Positions 1 to 5,518 of a stretch of 12,037 nt of DNA are shown here, one piece after another. Source of the stretch: CAYFHQ01 sp964342805 (GTDB lineage: Bacteria; Bacillota; Clostridia; Peptostreptococcales; Acidaminobacteraceae); the NCBI GenBank assembly GCA_964342805.1, contig CAYFHQ010000111.1, positions 1 to 12,037 on the forward strand, given 5' to 3'. Within the stretch, counting starts at the first letter, position 1. Each line of letters starts with the position of its first letter. The notes beneath the pieces were generated by a model. It was not told where the DNA came from and did no database searches. It was given only the letters and a program-made list of their open reading frames with translations. A program made the translations under genes and the position numbers.

Positions 1-1074
1 ACCTTCAGGGATATATGCCCGATCGACACGGTTCTTTGTGATCAAATCAACCGATTGGTTGTGGATCATCATCCTGAAGTAGCTTCTTTTCGTAATTATC
101 TAGATAATATGCGGCACTATAAGGAAGCCGATGGGATTGATCTTCGCAGAATGAACACCGATGTCCTCACCCTCATGAACCTGAGAGATCGGGAGGCCCA
201 GCGCCGGGGCTACAAGGGTTATGTTCAAATGGTCCTGCGGTCAGAAGGACTGACCATGGACTGGGTGCATACTATGCTACGAACCTATATCGAGCAAAAC
301 ATTAGTTACTCCAAACGACTGGTGCGCCTGTATGACCTGTCCATGGAGAACTGGTATGAAGGTTTGAGGACCATTGGGGCCTTGGAAGGGGTAAACCACA
401 TCCGTATAACCGACCAACTCCACCGCTTGTTTGGGATCGACAATGGCCAAATCCGTATATTCAGAAAGCCAGCCGAAGTGCCCTGTTACGCGGCGGAGAT
501 CGATGAAAACGAGTTTTGGATCAATGTGGAGTCCATTGACTCCCTCTATGACCTCATGCGCTACTTCCACGAACTGGCCCAAGGCTTTACAATGGCTCTA
601 AATGAGGAGGCAGGGGTTGCCAGAATTCTGAGTAATGGATACTTGGAGACTGGTGCAGCCCTCATCCACCAAGTGGTTCGGGAACTACTCCCCCTTCAAG
701 TGCGTGCAAAATATGACGACCTGCGTCTTCTTGAGAACATGCGAACTGCCATAGACTCCATTTTTGAACTGGACCTATGGTTCAGCGACATGGACCCCAT
801 GGCCCTCTATCAGTCCTACTATCAGGTCTTAGTAGAGGAGATCAGCGACGCAGAGAACTGGTGGAAAAATGCCTTTCGGTCTGTGGACCCCATGTATACT
901 TATAATTATGTGATTGCTGACCAACTGGCCATTCATTATACACAAACGTTGAAAGAGGCAAGTGGAAACCACCTCCACCTATGGGCCGAAAAAATGAAAA
1001 CGGATATACTTGCCGATGGCAATAGCCGCAACATATATGAAAAGTTTTCAGGCCACACCCAAGCTTTTGCCTAG
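1..1074 (+). CDS. M2/M3-like metallopeptidase fold protein, C-terminal part, altered zinc motif (partial)
   Basis: The reading frame is open from the first base and has no stop before 1072-1074, so this is the last 357 residues of a gene that starts outside the window. The in-frame TTG at 55 is probably internal. The protein is rich in helices. Segments resemble clan MA(E) peptidases of the M2/M3 type: a stretch like LRDREAQRRGYKGY, a zinc-motif region, then GYLETGAAL, and near the end PMYTYNYVIADQLA, which resembles the Y-x-x-A segment of M3/M32 enzymes. The zinc site should read HExxH, but here it is HELAQ (His190, Glu191, Gln194 of the visible part). The candidate third ligand Glu216 is kept. 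The protein is therefore either an inactive or re-purposed peptidase, or a distant relative. It shares a strand and a 16-base gap with the HAD gene, so co-transcription is likely. Family assignment is by motif recall only. Confidence 0.6.
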   Translation, partial: TFRDICPIDTVLCDQINRLVVDHHPEVASFRNYLDNMRHYKEADGIDLRRMNTDVLTLMNLRDREAQRRGYKGYVQMVLRSEGLTMDWVHTMLRTYIEQNISYSKRLVRLYDLSMENWYEGLRTIGALEGVNHIRITDQLHRLFGIDNGQIRIFRKPAEVPCYAAEIDENEFWINVESIDSLYDLMRYFHELAQGFTMALNEEAGVARILSNGYLETGAALIHQVVRELLPLQVRAKYDDLRLLENMRTAIDSIFELDLWFSDMDPMALYQSYYQVLVEEISDAENWWKNAFRSVDPMYTYNYVIADQLAIHYTQTLKEASGNHLHLWAEKMKTDILADGNSRNIYEKFSGHTQAFA

Positions 1075-1090
1075 ACAAGGAGTACAGCAA

Positions 1091-1714
1091 ATGGCCTACA
1101 AAAATTTCATTTGGGACTTTGATGGGACCCTTTTTGACACCTATCAGGGTATGACAGAAGCCTTGATCGCAGCTGCAAAAACCTATCAAATCCAGTTAGA
1201 ACCAGACTTTACCTTAGGCTTGCTCAAAGTCTCCATGGGTCATGCCCTAAAAACCTTGTCGCAAACCTATGACCTTGACCCTGAGGTCTTCCACAAAAAG
1301 TACGTGAGCGAAGAGATCAAGCGGATGCCCTCTGGGTTCCCGCCCTTTGCAGACACGAGACAAGCCTTGGAAGGGCTTTGCAATAGGGGAGGGAGGCATT
1401 TTATTATGACCCACCGTGACCAGACAACGGTGGAAATCTTAAAACACTTCCGCATGGACGCCTACTTTGATGAAGTCGTTATCAAGGAAGATGGCTTTCC
1501 GAGGAAACCCGCCCCCGACGCATTTATGCATATTCTTACAAGCCATGACTTAAAGTTAGAAGAAACCCTGGTAATCGGGGACCGAGACTTGGACTTAATC
1601 GGAGCCAACAAGGCCCATATCGATTCCTGTTTGATCAGAGACCCCTTTAATCAAGAAGCCGAAAAGTATGCCACCCATGTGGTAGCAAATCGTCTGGGTG
1701 TCTTGTTGCTTTAA
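1091..1714 (+). CDS. HAD-superfamily phosphatase, phosphoglycolate-phosphatase-like
   Basis: This is a 207-residue cytoplasmic hydrolase with all four HAD motifs. Motif I is DFDGT with nucleophile Asp9 and acid/base Asp11. Motif II is Thr107 in FIMTHRD, motif III is Lys139 in RKPAP, and motif IV is GDRDLD with Asp164 and Asp168. The helical cap between residues about 15 and 90 fits the subfamily I (PGP/beta-phosphoglucomutase-like) layout. It should dephosphorylate a small phosphorylated metabolite, but the substrate cannot be read from sequence. The start is the ATG at 1091, because AAGGAG lies 8 bases upstream. A longer frame from 1010 would overlap the previous gene and has no comparable site. 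The gene follows the peptidase-like gene by 16 bases and ends about 56 bases before a strong terminator. It is a weak candidate for the histidinol-phosphatase missing from the visible his operon. Confidence 0.88.
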   Translation: MAYKNFIWDFDGTLFDTYQGMTEALIAAAKTYQIQLEPDFTLGLLKVSMGHALKTLSQTYDLDPEVFHKKYVSEEIKRMPSGFPPFADTRQALEGLCNRGGRHFIMTHRDQTTVEILKHFRMDAYFDEVVIKEDGFPRKPAPDAFMHILTSHDLKLEETLVIGDRDLDLIGANKAHIDSCLIRDPFNQEAEKYATHVVANRLGVLLL

Positions 1715-1736
1715 AGGGCCACTGGGAAGCGTCCCT

Positions 1737-1764
1737 AAGACAAGCCCCCTCAAAAGTAGACACT
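1737..1764 (+). repeat. possible relic of an IS3/IS150-type terminal inverted repeat
   Basis: The stretch around GCCCCCTCAAAAGTAGACAC resembles the ends of IS150-group elements (TG, a few bases, CCCC, AAAAGT, AGACA). It sits directly next to the long GC hairpin at 1771-1814. In many such elements a terminator hairpin lies just inside the end. No transposase frame and no matching second end are visible, so at most this is a solo remnant. Assigned from memory of consensus ends. Confidence 0.25.
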
Positions 1765-1770
1765 AAAAAA

Positions 1771-1820
1771 CGCCCTCCTGAAGTTAGACTGCGCATTCTA
1801 ACATTGGGAGGGCGATTTAT
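1771..1820. terminator. bidirectional rho-independent terminator between convergent genes
   Basis: CGCCCTCC (1771-1778) pairs with GGAGGGCG (1807-1814). Inside it, GTTAGA (1783-1788) pairs with TCTAAC (1797-1802) around an 8-base loop, with a short imperfect segment between the two stems. Reading the minus strand, the stem is followed by six T residues (the A run at 1765-1770), which is a strong terminator for the winged-helix gene. Reading the plus strand, it is followed by ATTTATTG, a weaker U tract for the HAD gene. The position between two convergent genes fits. Confidence 0.85.
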
Positions 1821-1835
1821 TGTCAGTATTTATGC

Positions 1836-2057
1836 CTAGCTACACAACTGTAAGTCACTTGCTGTATGGTCGTCAAATCGAAGATAGCCCATGGCCTTTA
1901 GCTCTGTTAGGATATTGTAGACATCCTCTAGGTCACATCCACCAAGCATGGTCTCGATCTCAGTAATCCCAGGCGCTCTACCATTTCGGTAAATGAAGCT
2001 TCTGATTTGTCGGTAGGTTGCAACATGCATTTCAGTAACTGCGATCATTCCATTCAT
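1836..2057 (-). CDS. small winged-helix DNA-binding protein, LexA-N-terminus-like
   Basis: This encodes 73 residues. The start is the ATG at 2057, because the mRNA has GAGGAGGGG just upstream (AGGAGG 5 bases from the ATG). A longer frame to a TTG at 2150 has no well-placed ribosome site. The pattern resembles a LexA/MarR-type winged helix: a helix at about 11-24 (ATYRQIRSFIYRNG), then RAPGITEIETMLG as the first part of a helix-turn-helix, EDVYNILTELKAMGYL as the recognition helix, and a short wing. There is no second domain, so it is too small to be LexA itself. It is divergently transcribed from the KAP-like gene across 126 bases, so it may regulate that gene, itself, or both. That link is inference. 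It ends at the bidirectional terminator at 1771-1820. Confidence 0.7.
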   Translation of the reverse strand: MNGMIAVTEMHVATYRQIRSFIYRNGRAPGITEIETMLGGCDLEDVYNILTELKAMGYLRFDDHTASDLQLCS

Positions 2058-2183
2058 AAGCCCCTCCTCGAAAAACTTGACGTGTTCCTTTTTTACCTCG
2101 GACCTCCAATAACTAAACAATTTTCCCCGTCTTTCTGATACTTTTTTCAATCAAAACGGTATATATCCTATAGGGAGGTGTCT
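2058..2183. promoter_or_regulatory. divergent intergenic control region
   Basis: This 126-base gap separates the winged-helix gene (minus) from the KAP-like gene (plus), so both promoters should lie here. An AT-rich TATATA at 2160-2165 could be a -10 for the plus gene with CTGATA (2135-2140) as a poor -35, but the spacing of 19 is long. An 8-bp palindrome CCTATAGG (2167-2174) overlaps the plus-strand ribosome binding site GGGAGG. No promoter here is convincing. Confidence 0.35.
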
Positions 2184-3578
2184 ATGCAATATAGCAAAAC
2201 GAACTATCGTTGGGTACATAACTGGCAGACTGATTTAGAGATGCTAGTGACAGCTTTGGAAACCGAAGATAGACCCGGGATTTGTGCCACGGTCTACACA
2301 GAAGATGCTCAAGAGTCCGGTGTTTTTTTGAATGAAATGACGGAACGTATGAATATACATAACACCACAGAGGGTGTCCTGCTTTATGCGGATCAAATGG
2401 CCCAATGGGACCGCAAGGACCTGGCCGCCCACTGGGTGGGGAAGCCCCAGGGAAAACGGTCCGTGAAGCAGGTCAACCGAGCAGACCTTATGGTGGCTCT
2501 AGACCAACTGTCAACCATTGAGCCCTTTGATCGAATGGGGCGGGAAGCAACCATGCTCATCAAGTACCCCTTCCTTTTAAAATGGATGTACTATCTGCGT
2601 GTTTTGATCCTCAACCCAGTTACGATCTTTTTAATGAATAAATGGCGTCTAGTGGGCCACTTGGCCATCCTAGCCGCAACCCTGTATGGAATCGAGCAGC
2701 TGCAAACTGTAAATGAAATATCCTATTTTCTTCAAACCTATTCCTGGTTAGTTTACCCGCTTTGGATTCCATACGCCATAAAAGTGTGGTCTGATCTCCG
2801 TTGGCTCAACCGCTTGTACCTGCTTTTTGATGGCTGTTTACAGCGCTACCTACAAGACCACCAAGAAACGTCCAACATGGCCTTAATCCAAAAGCTCCAG
2901 TCAGCCAAGCCTCGGCCCCTACTCATGTTGACTGGACTTGACAAGTGTGACCCGGCCCACAGAAACCACGTCTATATGTTGGCCAATTGGTATATGCAAT
3001 CCGGCAATGGAGATATGGTGGTCCTAGAAAACATGGACATGAAGGCGGAAGTGGAACAAGAATTGCCCGTCGACATGAGTTTTTCCTTGCCCCTAATGAC
3101 AGGAAACAAAGCCCTACAGTCTTTGGCGGAACTATCCGGCATTCAAGTGGAGCTGGAAGAAGAAACCCCAGGTCTTTTAAACGATGCGCTCTCCCGCCCC
3201 TTTAATCGGGAAGAGTTGGAAGTCCTCTATGCCTACCGTAGCTTGCTGGAGGGCGGTCCTGCAAAACTCAGTCGCTTCTTTTTAAATTATCGATTGATCA
3301 GTACCCGCTTTCACAAACGGTCCATTCCTGGAATGATGTTACTCCTGATTGTTAAGTGCTTTTCTTCCAATCAAGCAGCTGGCTTCTTTGAAGCCGTTGA
3401 GCAAGCCCAGGTCCATGGACACACGACCACTGGGGAACTCATCCAAGCCATGCGTAAGGATGACGCTAACCAAGTGTCCAGTCAGGACCTGAGGAAAATG
3501 CAACGAATTGAAGAAATTGTCCACCTGCCCATCGAGGACTTACACCAAAGTTGGAAAATGTTGAGGGCCTATTTGTAA
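2184..3578 (+). CDS. membrane protein with a degenerate KAP-type P-loop NTPase fold
   Basis: This encodes 464 residues from the ATG at 2184, with GGAGG 5 bases upstream. A GTG at 2178 overlaps that site and is less likely. The order of segments matches KAP NTPases. Residues 31-55 correspond to the P-loop region. Residues 69-84 (ADQMAQWDRKDLAAHW) match the FNAWQ segment. Two membrane helices follow at about 154-172 and 183-201, where KAP proteins carry inserted membrane segments. Residues 246-256 (LLMLTGLDKCDP) match the Walker B region IDDLDRC. Residues 357-371 (GGPAKLSRFFLNYRL) match the NPRRIKRFLN segment. The key residues are lost: no GxxGxGK[ST] is present, and the two Walker B acids are replaced by Thr250 and Gly251, while Asp253 and Cys255 remain. 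It should therefore not hydrolyse ATP and may act as a scaffold. No extra effector domain is seen. The KAP assignment is pattern-based inference. Confidence 0.62.
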   Translation: MQYSKTNYRWVHNWQTDLEMLVTALETEDRPGICATVYTEDAQESGVFLNEMTERMNIHNTTEGVLLYADQMAQWDRKDLAAHWVGKPQGKRSVKQVNRADLMVALDQLSTIEPFDRMGREATMLIKYPFLLKWMYYLRVLILNPVTIFLMNKWRLVGHLAILAATLYGIEQLQTVNEISYFLQTYSWLVYPLWIPYAIKVWSDLRWLNRLYLLFDGCLQRYLQDHQETSNMALIQKLQSAKPRPLLMLTGLDKCDPAHRNHVYMLANWYMQSGNGDMVVLENMDMKAEVEQELPVDMSFSLPLMTGNKALQSLAELSGIQVELEEETPGLLNDALSRPFNREELEVLYAYRSLLEGGPAKLSRFFLNYRLISTRFHKRSIPGMMLLLIVKCFSSNQAAGFFEAVEQAQVHGHTTTGELIQAMRKDDANQVSSQDLRKMQRIEEIVHLPIEDLHQSWKMLRAYL

Positions 3579-3596
3579 AAAAGTTGAAGCAGATTA

Positions 3597-3625
3597 TTGC
3601 CAATTTGGAAACCATGTGTTAGGAT
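3597..3625 (+). promoter_or_regulatory. predicted vegetative promoter of the TPR membrane protein gene
   Basis: TTGCCA (3597-3602) is separated by 17 bases from TAGGAT (3620-3625), with TG one base before the -10 (an extended -10). Transcription would begin near 3632. It lies in the 82-base gap after the KAP-like gene, so the downstream gene may be expressed on its own as well as by read-through. Confidence 0.5.
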
Positions 3626-3646
3626 GATTCCTAGAAGGTTCCAAAT
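3603..3646. repeat. imperfect inverted repeat bracketing the -10 element, possible operator
   Basis: ATTTGGAAACC (3603-3613) and GGTTCCAAAT (3637-3646) form ten base pairs with one bulged A. The left arm lies in the promoter spacer and the right arm just after the predicted start of transcription, which is typical operator placement. In read-through RNA it would form a hairpin ending at the ribosome binding site AAAGGAG (3647-3653). Confidence 0.45.
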
Positions 3647-3660
3647 AAAGGAGTATGGCA

Positions 3661-4110
3661 TTGTCTGATATTCAAACATTTCGTGTGGCTAAACGGTTGC
3701 CAGTCAGAGGCTATGAATGGCTGATTGGTGTCTGTTGTGGCATTGGATTACTACCGGTAAACGTCATTGGAACCACCGTATTCTTTTTGTCGATTATCTT
3801 GTTTTTTCAGTCTTTTCGGTCAGAATCCAACACATGTGCACGGCTCTTCAACAAGGGCTTGAGGCTATATAAGCAGAAAGCATATGGAGAGGCTAGAGCG
3901 CTCTTTCGCAGGGCCTATGAAATCGACCACTCCAATGTGGAGATTATTCGCATGTTGCTGATCCTTGACCTGCATTTGGGTGACGCCCTGGCAGAGTCAA
4001 AAATGTTGCTTCGGCATTTCGAGTCCATGGCTTCAAAGCAGGGAAGCCAGGATTTTATGCAAGAGTGCACGATTTTCCAAGATGCATTTCACTTTCAAAT
4101 GGCACAGTAA
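3661..4110 (+). CDS. small membrane protein with TPR-like tail, function unknown
   Basis: This encodes 149 residues if started at TTG 3661, which lies 7 bases after GGAG (3650-3653). The ATG at 3655 is in frame but only one base from that site, so TTG is the better start. The alternative adds only two residues. The N-terminus is short and basic (RVAKRLPVR). It is followed by a hydrophobic stretch at about 20-50 that is long enough for two tightly packed membrane helices with a Pro-Val-Asn turn. The rest is soluble: KGLRLYKQKAYGEARALFRRAYEID at about 65-89 has the spacing of a TPR helix pair, and a similar helical pair continues to about 118. I do not recognise a named family. It lies downstream of the KAP-like gene on the same strand and ends directly in a terminator, so those two genes may form a membrane-linked pair. 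Confidence 0.75.
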   Translation: MSDIQTFRVAKRLPVRGYEWLIGVCCGIGLLPVNVIGTTVFFLSIILFFQSFRSESNTCARLFNKGLRLYKQKAYGEARALFRRAYEIDHSNVEIIRMLLILDLHLGDALAESKMLLRHFESMASKQGSQDFMQECTIFQDAFHFQMAQ

Positions 4111-4140
4111 CTGACCCTACTAAGCAGGGTCAGTTTTTTT
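4111..4140 (+). terminator. rho-independent terminator after the TPR membrane protein gene
   Basis: CTGACCCT (4111-4118) pairs perfectly with AGGGTCAG (4126-4133) around a 7-base loop and is followed by seven T residues (4134-4140). It begins immediately after the stop codon. Confidence 0.92.
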
Positions 4141-4239
4141 CTGTTAAAAAGTTAGTTGGTTATTATTATTGTAAAAAAACTCCATGGGATTCTACCTCGC
4201 CATACAGTATGATAGTAGAAAAGGTTCAAAGGAGTTGTC
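4141..4239 (+). promoter_or_regulatory. AT-rich leader with possible -10 for the acetyltransferase gene
   Basis: After the terminator this gap should hold the promoter of the next gene. TATGAT (4208-4213) is a good -10, but no convincing -35 lies 16-18 bases before it. The nine bases TATGATAGT recur at the promoter of the transporter gene (4746-4754). The ribosome binding site AAAGGAG (4228-4234) is 5 bases from the ATG. Confidence 0.35.
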
Positions 4240-4716
4240 ATGGACATCATACTGGGTAGACCAGAGCACCGTGATCCACTGATCGATATGATTTGTCGAT
4301 CCCACTTGGGTGACATTTATTTTGAGTCGGACCGATCCTACTTGGAAGACGTCATCGGAAAAGCGCTGGACGAGGAAAATATGTTATTGGCCATTGAGGA
4401 AGATCACCTTCAAGGCTTTCTGTGGTTTGACTTAAAAGGGGCCTTTCGGATCCATGCTTATGTCCACCTGCAGTTGGTGGATAGCGACCATGCAGGTAAG
4501 GGTGTAGGTAGAGCCTTAATGGAAGCATTTGAGGAAGCTGCCCGAGCAATTTCAGAAAAGGCATTCTTGGCAGTTGCTGAGTTTAATCATAGTGCTTTAA
4601 CCTTCTATGAGCACTTGGGCTATAAAAATGTAGGTGTTATACCAGGCCTCTATCGAGACGGGGTAGGGGAACACCTGTTGATGAAAGTGTTTCGGAAGTC
4701 GAAAAGAATGCAGTAG
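4240..4716 (+). CDS. GNAT-family N-acetyltransferase
   Basis: This encodes 158 residues, a normal length for a single-domain GNAT enzyme that moves the acetyl group of acetyl-CoA to an amine. The start is ATG 4240, 5 bases after AAAGGAG. Motif A is visible as a beta strand VHLQLVDSD followed by HAGKGVGRAL (84-93), the pyrophosphate-binding loop of the form x-x-G-x-G. The usual Gln/Arg at its first position is Ala85. Motif B is NHSALTFYEHLGYKNVG (116-132), with the common NxxAxxFYxxxGF pattern and Tyr123 in the place of the usual catalytic tyrosine. The substrate is unknown. The gene is flanked by a terminator upstream and by the large hairpin at 4726-4767 ten bases after its stop codon. That hairpin with its four T residues may also serve as its terminator. 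Confidence 0.88.
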   Translation: MDIILGRPEHRDPLIDMICRSHLGDIYFESDRSYLEDVIGKALDEENMLLAIEEDHLQGFLWFDLKGAFRIHAYVHLQLVDSDHAGKGVGRALMEAFEEAARAISEKAFLAVAEFNHSALTFYEHLGYKNVGVIPGLYRDGVGEHLLMKVFRKSKRMQ

Positions 4717-4722
4717 ACATGC

Positions 4723-4751
4723 TTCTCACCCCTCAGGGACTGTGCTATGAT
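4723..4751 (+). promoter_or_regulatory. predicted extended -10 promoter inside the hairpin loop, for the transporter gene
   Basis: TGC-TATGAT (4743-4751) is an extended -10. TTCTCA (4723-4728) lies 17 bases upstream and matches four of six -35 positions. The predicted start near 4758 would fall inside the right arm of the inverted repeat. That would leave a very short leader of about 14 bases that still holds the ribosome binding site. Confidence 0.5.
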
Positions 4752-4767
4752 AGTCCCTGAGGGGTGA
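4726..4767. repeat. perfect 16-bp inverted repeat (terminator-like hairpin / operator) covering the ribosome binding site
   Basis: TCACCCCTCAGGGACT (4726-4741) and its exact reverse complement (4752-4767) flank a 10-base loop, and four T residues follow. Each arm holds its own near-palindrome, CCCTCAGGG (4730-4738) and CCCTGAGGG (4755-4763), with centres 25 bp apart. The right arm contains GAGGGGTGA, the only ribosome binding site for the ATG at 4772. RNA read through from the GNAT gene would therefore hide the site, while RNA started from the promoter in the loop would leave it free. Confidence 0.8.
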
Positions 4768-4771
4768 TTTT

Positions 4772-5518
4772 ATGACTACTATTATTTTGTTTTCAATGAT
4801 CATTATTGCGTTTGCCAGTATTGTTCAAGGGATGACCAGTTTTGGTTTTTCCCTATTAGCAGTCCCATTACTGTCTTTGTTTTTGCCACTTCAAGTGATT
4901 GTTCCCTTGATTGTGGTCTATTCTTTGTTTCTAAACGGCATGATTTTACTTCAACTCAAGGGCAAGGCTGACAAAAAGTTTTTAGGGACGGTGCTTTTGG
5001 CAGGGGCGGTCACAACACCCTTAGGGGCACAACTTCTAAAGAATATGAACCCAGACCTCTTAAAGTTGTCTGTTGGCGTCACCATAGCCCTGGCAGCCAT
5101 CCTTATGATGTTTGGTATTAAGGCCAAGGTGAAAAACAGAAGGCTCTCCTTGTTGCTAGCAGGTGCCTTTAGTGGCCTACTCAATGGGTCCATATCCATG
5201 TCGGGTCCTCCTATCATTTTGTTCCTCAGGAACGATGACCAAGACAAGGACCAGTTTCGCAAAAACCTAACCAGCCTTTTTTTCCTATTGAACATCCTAA
5301 CAACAGGGGTGTTTATCCTGACAGGCCAGTTAAATGCCAGCGTCATGACCACTGGACTTCAGCTATTTCCAGCCCTCCTTTTGGGGACCTGGCTGGGTGT
5401 TCGTCTAGGAAATAACTCCAATGAAGCCTTGTTTAAGAAACTCACCCTGGCCCTGATCTTAATCATGGGGATATTGTCTATTGTTTCAGCCAATCCCATG
5501 CAATTTCTAGCAAACTAG
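4772..5518 (+). CDS. TauE/SafE-family (DUF81) membrane transporter
   Basis: This encodes 248 residues, the usual length of the family, with about eight hydrophobic helices (roughly 4-24, 30-60, 70-88, 97-115, 126-146, 165-185, 190-212 and 222-240). The two family signatures are present in the expected internal repeat. One is QGMTSFGFSLLAVPLL (19-34). The other is SGLLNGSISMSGPPIILF (134-151). Members export or take up small anions such as sulfite, sulfoacetate or other organosulfur compounds, but the substrate here is not readable. The ATG at 4772 sits 5 bases after the GAGGGG part of the hairpin. The stop TAG (5516-5518) overlaps the stop of the opposing hisIE gene in CTAG. There is no room for a terminator between them. 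Confidence 0.9.
   Translation: MTTIILFSMIIIAFASIVQGMTSFGFSLLAVPLLSLFLPLQVIVPLIVVYSLFLNGMILLQLKGKADKKFLGTVLLAGAVTTPLGAQLLKNMNPDLLKLSVGVTIALAAILMMFGIKAKVKNRRLSLLLAGAFSGLLNGSISMSGPPIILFLRNDDQDKDQFRKNLTSLFFLLNILTTGVFILTGQLNASVMTTGLQLFPALLLGTWLGVRLGNNSNEALFKKLTLALILIMGILSIVSANPMQFLAN

Noticed and set aside
842..1189. Minus-strand frames opposite the peptidase-like and HAD genes
   Set aside because: They lack ribosome binding sites and sit opposite frames with clear family motifs, so they are shadows.
2167..2174. CCTATAGG palindrome as an operator
   Set aside because: It is only 8 bp and is partly explained by the overlapping ribosome binding site.
2151..2178. Longer starts for the winged-helix gene (TTG 2150) and the KAP-like gene (GTG 2178)
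   Set aside because: Neither has a properly spaced ribosome site, while the inner ATGs at 2057 and 2184 have strong ones.
4065..4259. Plus-strand frame of 64 residues crossing the terminator
   Set aside because: It overlaps the end of the TPR gene, runs through a clear terminator, has no ribosome binding site and has no recognisable protein pattern.
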